Shown piece by piece: positions 18,475-27,551 of a stretch of DNA of 64,000 nt (positions within the stretch are counted from its first letter, which is position 1; each line of letters opens with the position of its first letter). Made by a program: the position numbers and the translations under genes. Origin of the DNA: Candidatus Edwardsiibacteriota bacterium (lineage in GTDB: Bacteria; Edwardsbacteria; AC1; EtOH8); assembly GCA_020053305.1 (NCBI GenBank), contig JAGVNJ010000070.1, positions 1 through 64,000 of the forward strand. The letters are read 5' to 3'. The notes below the pieces were generated by a model that saw only the letters and a program-made list of their open reading frames with translations, searched no databases and was not told the DNA's origin.

Positions 18475-21400
18475 TTATCTTATCAGCGCCATCCTCCGGG
18501 TCAGGGTGCGGTCCGGCGTCTGCATCTGGTAGAAGTACAGCCCGGCCGCGGCCTTGCGTCCGGCCTGGTCCTTTCCGTCCCAGGCCACGCTGTAGCGCCC
18601 GGTCATCTGGTGCTCATCCAAAAGGGTTCTGACCAATTGCCCTGCTACGTTATAGACAGAGATCCTGACCTTCCCCTCGGCCGCCAGCTGGTAGCTGATG
18701 GTGGTCTGGCCGGAGAAGGGATTGGGCAGGTTCTGGCCCAGCACCGTAGCGGTGGGCACGGAGAATGTGCTGCCCAGCACTTGCTTGGCGTATTCACTGC
18801 TCCCAACAATGATCCGGAACTCCCTGGTCTGTTCGCCGGATTCCGGGATAAAACTGTAAGCTTTGTCGCCGGCGACTTTCACCGAAACCTGTCTGGTAAG
18901 ATCAGCCAAATAGCACTCTGTTCCCGATGGGAAATCGACCGGCAGGTTAATGGCCAGTTCGGTCGAACCGTTGCACTCCACCGCAAAATTCCAGACCTGC
19001 CCCTCGCCTATCTCGGGACGGACGTCGGTGCAGAACTTGTCATCTGCCAGCCGGAAATAACCGGAGGTCCCGGTCAGACCGGAGGGCGGCTCAGGATAGT
19101 CGAAACGGTCGCTCCGGTCGGAGGACTCGGGATTGATTCCGAAATAGTTATGGTCGGCCCCTTCCAGGCCCTCCACCCTGACCAGAGCCTGCCACTGTCC
19201 GGGAGACTTCGCCGGGGCCGAAGCGGCCGGCTTGCTGCCGGCGGCATAGGGATAGATTGTCAGGTCAACGCTGTAGCTGTTGTCGTTCTTGAAGCTGAAG
19301 CCCTTGAAAGGCTGGAACAGCATGCTGCTGGTCACCTCATCCGGCAGCCACCAGCGGACCTGGTTGGGGTTGTAGTGGTAGGGTCCGGATACTGCCAGCG
19401 GAATGTACACGTTCATCCAGTCTATCGGGAACATGAACGGGTTGCCGATGTCGTTCCAGCCGGGATCCAGCGTCAGGGTCAACCCCTCCGACTGCACAAT
19501 GCCGCCAATGCTGCTGTCGGGCGCCTCGAACTTGATGTAATTTTCAGAAACCCGGTCCCGCACCCAGAAGGCCTGGCCCATCTTGTGGATAGTGCTCAGG
19601 TAATTGTCAGGTGTATTCAATTCGTTGTAAATGCCGTTAAACCATACAAACAATCTCCATTTGGCGGCGTTATAAACGTCAAGCTCGTCCGCCAACATAT
19701 GAAAGATGTTCTGGTTGGTGGCATCGCTGGGTATGGAGATCATCTGCCACTGGTCATGTACCAGGGTGGTCTGAAAGTCTTCGTTAAAGCGGACCGGATG
19801 GATGTAATAATCGCCCATCGATGGCCAGGTGCAGGAGTTGCCGGCCGAATCGGTGGCCACCACCTGGTACCGCACCCCCTGTTTGTAGATCTGGGTTCCC
19901 CCTATCGACACGGCATACTCATCGTTGGAGGTCGGCCCCAGCACCATGCCCCCCGGGGCGGAGGTTCCGTCAACCGGGCCCCAATAAACGATGACTTGAG
20001 CTACCTTGACATCGTCGGTCACCCTGACCCTGAACTCGGAACCGGTACCCGCATAAAGCCAGGCGGCATTAGTGATGGGCGGCTCAATGGTCGGGGGCGT
20101 GAGGTCCTCCACTGCCGTAGTGAAATTGAACTGGTGGTTCGAGGCCAGGTTGTTGACGGCCAGGTCCGTGGCATCAGTCAGGGTGAAGGTGATATTTTGT
20201 CCGCCCGGAAACGGGAAATGGTAGAGGGTGACCGTATCGCCGGCGGCATTCCAGGAGTTGCTCCATCCGCCGGGGTCGGGCGAGCAGGTGAAGTTGAATA
20301 TCCCGTATCCGAAGCTGTTGCCTATCGGCTCGGAGAAGCCGATGACTATCGGCTGGTCCACCGCCACCGATGCAGCCGAGATCGAAGGATCGGTATAGGT
20401 CACATAGGGACTGGTCATATCTAATATGAAGCTGGGGATGCTGTGATACCCGGAGTGGTTGCCGGCCGTGTCCCTGGCCTCCACTCTCCAGTAGTAGGTG
20501 CCTTCGCCATACGACGATAGGTTCATGGTGGTTCCGGTTGCTGTTATGCCGGGATCATCGATCAGCACCGCGGCAAAGGTCTGGTCCCAGGCGATCTGCA
20601 GGTGGTACTTGTCAACTCCGTCCACCGCGAACCAGGAAAAATAAACGCTGGGGTTGTTGGTGTACGTGCCGTCGTCCGGGGTGGAAGGAACCGGCTGGTC
20701 CGGCGGGGTCAGGTCCAGGGTCAGCCGCCGCACCGGGGACCACAGCGAACTGTCGCTTAATGACGGATTGTATGACTTCACCCTCCAGTAAAAGTCTCCT
20801 GCCGGGGAGATGGTCACCCCGCTGATCACGGTATCTATGTTGGTGGCCGTCTGGTGATCAAGAATGTCTATGGTGTAAAAGTTGGGATCGGTGGAGACCT
20901 GTATACGGTAACGCCCAGCGTCAGGCACCGATCTCCAGACGAAATTCACCAACTGGTTGTTGACATAAGCATTTGGCGGGGGCAAAACCAGCTGCGGCGG
21001 ATTTGGGGCGAATGGCCGGTACTGCCAGACGCTGTCACTCTGGGAAACTGTGGGATCCGATCCGCCGAAAAGATAAATGGTATTATTAACACCACAAGCC
21101 CCGGCCCTGAACAGCTTTACCGGGATCGAATCGCCCAGGACCCAGGTGTTGGTTACAGGGTTGTAGATATCCACCCGCCTGGTAATAGTGTTGGAGCCGT
21201 CGATAACCCCGCCGATCAGGTAGATCAACCCGTTGACCACCGCTCCGGCCGCCTGCCAGCGCGGCACCGGCATGGAAGTTCCCTTGGTGGTCCAGCCCGT
21301 TCCCGAATCGTATTCCACGATCGAATTCAGAATGTTGTTCAGACTGTCCTTGCCGCCCAGAACATAAATATGGGGCTTGGCATCGCTTCCCATTGCCGTT

Positions 21401-21981
21401 ACGGTCACCGCGCAGGTTCGGGATTGGGGCATGGCCTGCACATATATCGGCGGGCCGCCTTGGGGATCCAGACGCTCTACAGAGGAAGTTGTCTGCCCGA
21501 TATTGTTCGTGCCTCCCACCGCATACAGGTATCGGTTGTAGAGGTATACCAACCCATGGCTGGTCCTGGGTGTCAGGCTGTTCATATTGGTGGCATTCCA
21601 GCTGTAGATCATCTCGGCATACTTGAAGGTGCTGTCCTTGACATTGGGCGAACACCAGCCGCCATGGACATACAGGGTGTCGCCGGCCCGGGCAGCGGCC
21701 GCCGCGGACACGCTATAGGGGTAATTGGCCAGCCAACCCCATGAATGATCGGACAGCTTCAGATAGAACGCCAGGTTGGTATCACCGGCACTGGTCGAAC
21801 CGCCCACTAGGGCGATGCCATCGATGCTATTGGCGGCGTCATAGTAGCGGCTGACCGCTATATTAGAAGCGCCGATACCGCTGGGCAGGTGGCCGATCAT
21901 ATCCCATACCCCGGCCAAAGCCAGGGAGGAGAACAAACAGAGGCAGATTACAGAGATCGCTATTGCTTTATATGTTTTCAT
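18475..21981 (-). CDS. Secreted kelch-repeat/Ig-like protein with FlgD/T9SS-type-A-like C-terminus
   Basis: Signal peptide; kelch-like repeats; C-term QNLPNPFSGQTTISYQLAAEGKVRISVYNVAGQLVRTL...GLYFYQMQTPDRTLTRRMALIR. Confidence 0.8.
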   Translation of the reverse strand: MKTYKAIAISVICLCLFSSLALAGVWDMIGHLPSGIGASNIAVSRYYDAANSIDGIALVGGSTSAGDTNLAFYLKLSDHSWGWLANYPYSVSAAAAARAGDTLYVHGGWCSPNVKDSTFKYAEMIYSWNATNMNSLTPRTSHGLVYLYNRYLYAVGGTNNIGQTTSSVERLDPQGGPPIYVQAMPQSRTCAVTVTAMGSDAKPHIYVLGGKDSLNNILNSIVEYDSGTGWTTKGTSMPVPRWQAAGAVVNGLIYLIGGVIDGSNTITRRVDIYNPVTNTWVLGDSIPVKLFRAGACGVNNTIYLFGGSDPTVSQSDSVWQYRPFAPNPPQLVLPPPNAYVNNQLVNFVWRSVPDAGRYRIQVSTDPNFYTIDILDHQTATNIDTVISGVTISPAGDFYWRVKSYNPSLSDSSLWSPVRRLTLDLTPPDQPVPSTPDDGTYTNNPSVYFSWFAVDGVDKYHLQIAWDQTFAAVLIDDPGITATGTTMNLSSYGEGTYYWRVEARDTAGNHSGYHSIPSFILDMTSPYVTYTDPSISAASVAVDQPIVIGFSEPIGNSFGYGIFNFTCSPDPGGWSNSWNAAGDTVTLYHFPFPGGQNITFTLTDATDLAVNNLASNHQFNFTTAVEDLTPPTIEPPITNAAWLYAGTGSEFRVRVTDDVKVAQVIVYWGPVDGTSAPGGMVLGPTSNDEYAVSIGGTQIYKQGVRYQVVATDSAGNSCTWPSMGDYYIHPVRFNEDFQTTLVHDQWQMISIPSDATNQNIFHMLADELDVYNAAKWRLFVWFNGIYNELNTPDNYLSTIHKMGQAFWVRDRVSENYIKFEAPDSSIGGIVQSEGLTLTLDPGWNDIGNPFMFPIDWMNVYIPLAVSGPYHYNPNQVRWWLPDEVTSSMLFQPFKGFSFKNDNSYSVDLTIYPYAAGSKPAASAPAKSPGQWQALVRVEGLEGADHNYFGINPESSDRSDRFDYPEPPSGLTGTSGYFRLADDKFCTDVRPEIGEGQVWNFAVECNGSTELAINLPVDFPSGTECYLADLTRQVSVKVAGDKAYSFIPESGEQTREFRIIVGSSEYAKQVLGSTFSVPTATVLGQNLPNPFSGQTTISYQLAAEGKVRISVYNVAGQLVRTLLDEHQMTGRYSVAWDGKDQAGRKAAAGLYFYQMQTPDRTLTRRMALIR

Positions 21982-21993
21982 TTTTCTTTCTCC

Positions 21994-22716
21994 TTATGGC
22001 CTGGTTGGCGGTAGTGGGATGGCGGTGTCCACCGGGGGGGTATCATCAGCCGGGGCGTCCGAAGAGCCCCCGCCCAGCAGGGCCGCCGCCGCACCGCCGG
22101 CCGCCAAGGCCCCGATCCCGCCCCAGAACCACCACTTCTTGGTCAGGGGTTTACCTTGCCCGGCTGGCTCCGATTTCAGAGCCTGATCGTTGACCTTCTT
22201 GTCGGTCTTTTTGGCCCCGTCGGCCTGTACCGAGGCCGCCAGGGTGTAGGCCACGTTCTTCATCACCACCGTCAGCAGCTTGTCGATCTCCCCGGTGTAG
22301 TCCTCGGTAACGCTGCGCTCGATCCTTCCGGTGCGGACGTCTATCATCCGGATATTGACGGTATAGGTCTTGCCCACCTTGCCCAGGCTGCCGGAGACCA
22401 TCTTCTCCACCCCGATCAGCTGGCCCACCTCCATGGCGCAGGCGTCGGTGTTGCAGGCCCCGGACTGCTGAAAGCCCTGCTCTTTGAGGATATCCTGCAT
22501 CTTTCCCCGTTCCATGGCATCGAAGACCCCGGTGCGGAAAAGCTCGGTACGCAGGCGGTCGGACAGGGCCGAAACCTCGGTTTCGGGAACCCCCTTGGGC
22601 TCCAGATCCAAAATAGCCACCGTGGTCTTGCGGGCGGTTTGGGCCCAGCAGAAATCGGCGGCTATCGGAGATAAAAGCAGCAGCAATGCCAGCAAAGTTG
22701 ACATGGTTTTCATCAT
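21994..22716 (-). CDS. CsgG/LpoB-like secreted protein
   Basis: AILDLEPKGVPETEVSALSDRLRTELFRTGVFDAMERGKMQDILKEQGFQQSG...IGVEKMVSGSLGKVGKTYTVNIRMIDVRTG. Confidence 0.65.
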   Translation of the reverse strand: MMKTMSTLLALLLLLSPIAADFCWAQTARKTTVAILDLEPKGVPETEVSALSDRLRTELFRTGVFDAMERGKMQDILKEQGFQQSGACNTDACAMEVGQLIGVEKMVSGSLGKVGKTYTVNIRMIDVRTGRIERSVTEDYTGEIDKLLTVVMKNVAYTLAASVQADGAKKTDKKVNDQALKSEPAGQGKPLTKKWWFWGGIGALAAGGAAAALLGGGSSDAPADDTPPVDTAIPLPPTRP

Positions 22717-22800
22717 AGATCCCCCATATGATTAATGCATTAACTTATGTATGACCAATATGATACCCGAATAAATATTGATAGTCAAGTTGAAATTTAA

Positions 22801-22830
22801 CAAAAAGCCACATAGATGCTATGTGGCTAA
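22801..22830 (-). terminator. Terminator downstream of tRNA-Asn
   Basis: AGCCACATA-gcatc-TATGTGGCT followed by TTTTTG on minus strand. Confidence 0.8.
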
Positions 22831-22836
22831 ATTTTC

Positions 22837-22911
22837 TGGCTCCAGCGGTAGGGCTCGAACCTACAACAACCCGGTTAACAGCCGGGAGCTCTACCATTGA
22901 GCTACGCTGGA
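22837..22911 (-). tRNA. tRNA-Asn(GTT), CCA encoded
   Basis: Cloverleaf TCCAGCG...CCCGG-CTGTTAA-CCGGG...GTAGG-TTCGAGC-CCTAC-CGCTGGA-G-CCA. Confidence 0.96.
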
Positions 22912-22930
22912 ATATCTTTTTAGAGGGTTA

Positions 22931-22959
22931 ATTATATTTTATTTTCATCCGTATGTCAA
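22931..22959 (-). promoter_or_regulatory. sigma70 promoter TTGACA-N17-TATAAT for tRNA-Asn
   Basis: Exact consensus hexamers (22954-22959, 22931-22936) just upstream of tRNA 5' end. Confidence 0.9.
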
Positions 22960-22972
22960 GATTTTAAATACG
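22960..22972. repeat. Left target-site duplication of IS (GATTTTAAATACG)
   Basis: Identical 13 bp at 24390-24402. Confidence 0.85.
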
Positions 22973-22973
22973 A

Positions 22974-24389
22974 TGTTAATCAAAGTTGAAAAGTGAACCG
23001 TTCAAACTTGAAAAGTGAACCATTTCCAGTTGAAAAGTGAACTAATAAAATGCTTCAAAAGTGAACTGACCGTGATATAGTACTCCTTAAAAAGGGGATA
23101 CCATGGATCAGTTGCACAAGCGGTTCAGCGGTGAGCAAGTTAAAGTAATACTCCAGGGGTATTGTCAAGGCACGATGACACGGGCAGCAATTGAAGAAAT
23201 GTTAATGATTGGCAAGACGCGCTTTTTTACCTTGCTCGATGAATACCGGCGAAGTCCGGAAACGTTTTCTATTGCTTACGAACGCAATACGCCAACTCGA
23301 CTGTCGGCCACTGTCGAATCTGCCATCAAGATCGGGTTGATGCAGGAAAAAGAACTGATCGAGGATCGAAGGCTTCCCATTTGGAATTACAATTACTCGG
23401 CACTTCGCGATCGCCTGCAAAAGAAAGGCATCGCCGTTTCCGCGACCACCATTACGGATCGGGCACGAAAGCTGGATTGTTATAAGCCGCACCCGAAAGG
23501 GAAAACGCATAATCGAATCGTGGAGACGTCAGCCATCGGAACGTTAGTGCAACACGATGCTTCTATTCACCTGTGGTCCCCTTTTGCCGACGAAAAATGG
23601 ACGCTGATTTCATCCATCGATGATTACAGCCGCAAACTCCTCTTTGCCGATTTATTCCTCAAGGAAACCGCATGGGCGCACATCCAAGCGGCGCAAGAGT
23701 TGATGCAGGCGCATGGCTTGCCTTTACGTTATTACGTGGATAACCTACGGGTATTCCGTTTCATCCAGGGGCGGGATAGCATCTGGCGAAAGCATGTGCT
23801 GGAAACCGACGACGTCGATACGCAGTGGCGGCAGATGATGCGCTTATTGGGAGTCGATGCCATTTACGCCCTGTCACCTCAGGCGAAAGGTAAAATTGAA
23901 CGTCCCTACCGTTGGCTGCAAGATCGTATAGTCCGCACCTGTGCGTTGGAACACATCACAAACATTACTGATGTCCGCGCTGTATTGAAAGAGGAACGGG
24001 ATCGCTACAACAACCACCAAGTACATTCCACCACCGGGGAAATTCCCAGCATCCGTTTTGCTAAAGCCCGCGCGGCTGGAAATACTTTGTTTCGTCCGTT
24101 TGCATTGCCCCAGCCATACAATTCAACCAAGGATGTATTTTGCTTGCGCGACACTCGAGTCGTGGATGGCTATCAGCGGATCTCGCTGTTCAACCACGAG
24201 ATCAAGGTCCCCAATGTCCCTTTACGGGAAATGGTAGAACTGCATATGATTCCCAATCAAACTAAAAATATTATGGACATCCGTATCTGGTGGAGTCAAA
24301 AAATGGTCCATTCGATCAGCTTCCCCTTGGACAAGACAACAGTTCACTTTTGAACTTTTAGGGTGTTCACTTTTCAACTTTGGCTAACA
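22974..24389 (+). mobile_element. Complete insertion sequence with rve-type DDE transposase (IS481-like or related)
   Basis: Terminal inverted repeats TGTTAATCAAAGTTGAAAAGTGAAC / RC TGTTAGCCAAAGTTGAAAAGTGAAC (23/25), 13-bp direct repeats, single intact transposase. Confidence 0.9.
23103..24353 (+). CDS. DDE (rve-core) transposase
   Basis: LVQHDASIHLWSPFADEKWTLISSIDDYSRKLLFADLF...YYVDNLRVF...LSPQAKGKIERPYRWLQDRIVR...EERDRYNNHQVHSTTGEIP. Confidence 0.9.
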   Translation: MDQLHKRFSGEQVKVILQGYCQGTMTRAAIEEMLMIGKTRFFTLLDEYRRSPETFSIAYERNTPTRLSATVESAIKIGLMQEKELIEDRRLPIWNYNYSALRDRLQKKGIAVSATTITDRARKLDCYKPHPKGKTHNRIVETSAIGTLVQHDASIHLWSPFADEKWTLISSIDDYSRKLLFADLFLKETAWAHIQAAQELMQAHGLPLRYYVDNLRVFRFIQGRDSIWRKHVLETDDVDTQWRQMMRLLGVDAIYALSPQAKGKIERPYRWLQDRIVRTCALEHITNITDVRAVLKEERDRYNNHQVHSTTGEIPSIRFAKARAAGNTLFRPFALPQPYNSTKDVFCLRDTRVVDGYQRISLFNHEIKVPNVPLREMVELHMIPNQTKNIMDIRIWWSQKMVHSISFPLDKTTVHF

Positions 24390-24402
24390 GATTTTAAATA
24401 CG
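24390..24402. repeat. Right target-site duplication of IS (GATTTTAAATACG)
   Basis: Identical to 22960-22972. Confidence 0.85.
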
Positions 24403-24407
24403 GAAAG

Positions 24408-26435
24408 CTACCTTATTACCATTATCTTTTTGGATGACTGATTCCAGCCGGTGGTCATCAGGGCGATGTACAGGCCGCTGGCTACAGGCTGCCCCCGATC
24501 ATCCTTCAGGTCCCAAAAGGCCGGTCGCTGGGTGTCATCGCGTTCGAACGATATGGGATAAGACCCCAAAAGGCTGCCTAGTTCCAGCTTTCGCACCATC
24601 CTTCCGTCCAGAGTATAAATCCTGAGGATAACATTATACGAGTCCTGAAGCAGATAGAACGGCAGATACACACCGCCGTCACTGGCCTTGACCGGGTTGG
24701 GATATGGGTCAAGCAATTGATCCTTTTCCGGCAATGCAATTTCCGGGTAAACGATCTCAGGGGGAGAATGATACAGGGCCGCGATCCCGTCCGGTATCCC
24801 CCAACCCAGGCGATAGACATCATAAAGGTCATAGGTTACGCCATTGCTGGTGTAATACTTATGGTCGGTGGCAATTCCCGAAAATCCGGGATTGTAATTG
24901 GGATAAGTTCCCAGCGTAATATCTAATGATTCCGGCACGCTAAAAAAAGCTTCCACGGTGTTTTTATTGCTGCCGCTGTATTTTAAGGCGTTAATGACAT
25001 CCTGCGGTCCCCAGGATGGATGGGCCTCCAGCAAAAGAGCGCACAATCCGGCTGTCAGGACGGTGGCTCCGGAAGTGCCTATGGAGCTGGCGTAACGGTT
25101 GAAATTTCCATTATCATCAGGTTCGTTATAAGCATAGTAGTTCTGCCAGGAGGAAGCAATCTCGGGTTTGATGCGCCTGATATAAGCCGAATCTGTCCTG
25201 CCGGTCGGCAGGATCTTTATGCTGTCGGAGGCGGGGCCGGCAGCCGCTCCCGTTAATCTCTCCCCGCTGGCGCCTACCGGATCGGCCCATTTCAAACTGG
25301 TGGCCCAAACTCCGCCCACCGTTAAAATTCCGTCTGCGTCAGCCGGGGTTGCTATGCAGGTGTCGGGACGGCTGGTTAAGCTGGTCAGGGAAGTGTTGAC
25401 ATTGCCAAGCGAATTAAGCACCAAAACCCCGCGGACGGCCGCACTGTCAAGGATGATAGCGCTCAAGGTGGTTTTGCCGTCCATTTGATCATAAGAATAT
25501 GAGGCGGCGTCGGACCAGCGCCTATAGCCCAGCGAGCTGGATATGATGTCGGTGCCCACGCTGTCGACCGCCCACTGGACCGCCGCCACGAACCAGTCCT
25601 CCTCCTGCCGGAAATCGTCCCCGAAATACATTTCGGTCTTGGCCAGAATGAAATCGGCATTATAGGCGCTGCCGATCAGGCTACCGGGCTTATATCCTCC
25701 GGCTATGGACAGCATACCGGTTCCATGCCAGGTCTGGCTATAGATCGAATCCTGATCGATCTCAAAGGAAGTTATGGTATCTGGTTCGCCGTCGGCCAAA
25801 ACCCTTTGGAAGTCACGTTCCGCCACCACTTTGACCCGAAGCAGGGATTCATGCCAGCGGTCAAAGCCGGTATCGATAATGGTCAACCTCACTCCGCTGC
25901 CGGAATATCCTTTCTTATGAAGCTGATCCACTTTCATAAGCTGTATCTGCGCTTGGGAACTGCCGTAATCAACAGCCGATGATGATTTTGAAATGAGATT
26001 TTCGGAGGGTTCCTTTACGGACGGCCTTTTCATTGTAAGCACCTGGTCGATCTTTTCAACCTTATCAATTCCACTTATCAGGACTATCTGCCCGACGCTG
26101 GCCTTGATGCTGACCGCATTGAGCCAGGGACTGACCACCCTGATCTCCGCGCCGGTCCGCCTGATCCTATCCAGGTATTCATGGCTGACCGGCAGGTCGC
26201 CGTACGACAGCTCCCGGCCGATCTTGGCCCGCCGCTTAAGGGCGTTTTCATTAAGCCCCGGAAAATTTTTCGCCTGGCCCTTGTCCCCGAAGAACACCCA
26301 GCACAGAAAGGTATCAGATGACTTCCCCCCGGTAATTTTCTTTTTCAGGGATGGCGTCAAATTGCCTTGCGAAGCAGCAGAAAAGACGGTCACCAGTGAT
26401 ATCAGGGCAATTGATATGACAATTATTTTCTTCAT
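24408..26435 (-). CDS. Secreted subtilisin-like (S8) serine peptidase with FlgD/T9SS-like C-terminus
   Basis: LTIIDTGFD; SQTWHGTGMLSIAGG; GTSGATVLTAGLCALLLEAHP; C-term GLYIALMTTGWNQSSKKIMVIR. Confidence 0.88.
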   Translation of the reverse strand: MKKIIVISIALISLVTVFSAASQGNLTPSLKKKITGGKSSDTFLCWVFFGDKGQAKNFPGLNENALKRRAKIGRELSYGDLPVSHEYLDRIRRTGAEIRVVSPWLNAVSIKASVGQIVLISGIDKVEKIDQVLTMKRPSVKEPSENLISKSSSAVDYGSSQAQIQLMKVDQLHKKGYSGSGVRLTIIDTGFDRWHESLLRVKVVAERDFQRVLADGEPDTITSFEIDQDSIYSQTWHGTGMLSIAGGYKPGSLIGSAYNADFILAKTEMYFGDDFRQEEDWFVAAVQWAVDSVGTDIISSSLGYRRWSDAASYSYDQMDGKTTLSAIILDSAAVRGVLVLNSLGNVNTSLTSLTSRPDTCIATPADADGILTVGGVWATSLKWADPVGASGERLTGAAAGPASDSIKILPTGRTDSAYIRRIKPEIASSWQNYYAYNEPDDNGNFNRYASSIGTSGATVLTAGLCALLLEAHPSWGPQDVINALKYSGSNKNTVEAFFSVPESLDITLGTYPNYNPGFSGIATDHKYYTSNGVTYDLYDVYRLGWGIPDGIAALYHSPPEIVYPEIALPEKDQLLDPYPNPVKASDGGVYLPFYLLQDSYNVILRIYTLDGRMVRKLELGSLLGSYPISFERDDTQRPAFWDLKDDRGQPVASGLYIALMTTGWNQSSKKIMVIR

Positions 26436-26455
26436 GTTTATTTGATAAATTTATT

Positions 26456-26484
26456 GCAAAACACCGAAGAATTTATCTTCGGTG
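26456..26484 (-). terminator. Terminator of DUF4388 gene
   Basis: CACCGAAGA-taaat-TCTTCGGTG + TTTT on minus strand. Confidence 0.75.
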
Positions 26485-27171
26485 CTATTTCTTCTTCCCG
26501 AAAAGGCCGCCCAGCATGCCTTTTTTCTCGGGCTCCGGTGGTTTGGGCGGTTCCGGTTTGGGCTGGGGTTTGGCAGCCACCGGCGGGGCCGGCTTCGGCG
26601 GCGGGGGCGGATCGACCGGCTTGGGCTTGGCCACCTGTTTGAGCAGTCCGGAAGATACCAATCCGTAAAGGACCTTGCAGGTCTCGAAGTCGCCCATATG
26701 GCTTTCCTTGATCACCTGGTTGATGCTGCGCATGCCGTCCACCAGCGCCAGCACCCGCCATTCGGCCGGCTCCAGCTTGATGTCCTCGGTCCCGGCCGCC
26801 GGGTTCTCCTCGATGGCCAGGATCAGGTCCAGGCTGGGGAGCAGTTTCTGGATATCGTGCCACTCGTCGATCTGGCGGGCAGCCTCCAGCACCAGATGCT
26901 GCAGCGGGGCCTTGATGCTGTGCTGGTCGGCGGTCACATCGGGCTTGAAGGCAAAAGAACCCTGCCGCCAGCGCAGGATGCGGTTGACCGCTTCGTCCCC
27001 TTTGATATCAGTGGCCGTGGCATGGACCGCGGCCCCCTCATTGAAGAAAATGCTTCCGGCGTCTTTTCCAGCTTCAACCTCCAGGGCTCCGGTCTTTTTG
27101 CCCATCTGGATCAACTGCAGAATATCTGACAGATCGAAATCCTGTAGATTGCCTTCCAAACCCATTGTCAA
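26485..27171 (-). CDS. DUF4388 (PATAN-like) protein with Pro-rich C-terminus ending GGLFGKKK
   Basis: MGLEGNLQDFDLSDILQLIQMGKKTGALEVEAGKDAGSIFFNEGAAVHA...RWRQGSFAF; PPPPPKPAPP...GMLGGLFGKKK. Confidence 0.8.
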   Translation of the reverse strand: MTMGLEGNLQDFDLSDILQLIQMGKKTGALEVEAGKDAGSIFFNEGAAVHATATDIKGDEAVNRILRWRQGSFAFKPDVTADQHSIKAPLQHLVLEAARQIDEWHDIQKLLPSLDLILAIEENPAAGTEDIKLEPAEWRVLALVDGMRSINQVIKESHMGDFETCKVLYGLVSSGLLKQVAKPKPVDPPPPPKPAPPVAAKPQPKPEPPKPPEPEKKGMLGGLFGKKK

Positions 27172-27191
27172 AACCCGCTGCTTTATATTAA

Positions 27192-27551
27192 TCAGTTAAT
27201 TGTGAACAGAGCCGTACCTACAGCCGCACCCAGAATATCAGCGGCCAGATCCTTGAAGCTGAAACGATTTCCCCGATGGGCCCCGTCATGGAATTCCTTG
27301 ATCACCCCCAGGGACAATGACAAGGCAACCGCCGTGTTTCTGGCCCGAACCGGGGTCTCGGCATTTTCAGCCGCCAGCCAGTGATTGGCAAAACCCACGG
27401 CTGCCAGGCTTACGGTAAAATGAGCCAACTTGTCCCTTCCCAGCCACCTGTCGGGAACCCCGGCCTTTTCTGCCGTTTGGCTGTATAGAACAGAGACAGA
27501 ACCACAAAGTACTACGACCGCCGGCAGGAATAATTTTATCTTTCGGCTCAA
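27192..27551 (-). CDS. YfiM/DUF2279-like small membrane/lipoprotein-like protein
   Basis: DRWLGRDKLAHFTVSLAAVG...LGVIKEFHDGAHRGNRFSFKDLAADILGAAVG. Confidence 0.65.
   Translation of the reverse strand: MSRKIKLFLPAVVVLCGSVSVLYSQTAEKAGVPDRWLGRDKLAHFTVSLAAVGFANHWLAAENAETPVRARNTAVALSLSLGVIKEFHDGAHRGNRFSFKDLAADILGAAVGTALFTIN

Noticed and set aside
18454-20424. 656-aa plus-strand ORF opposite the kelch protein
   Set aside because: Antisense; the minus-strand protein has signal peptide, repeats and C-terminal domain
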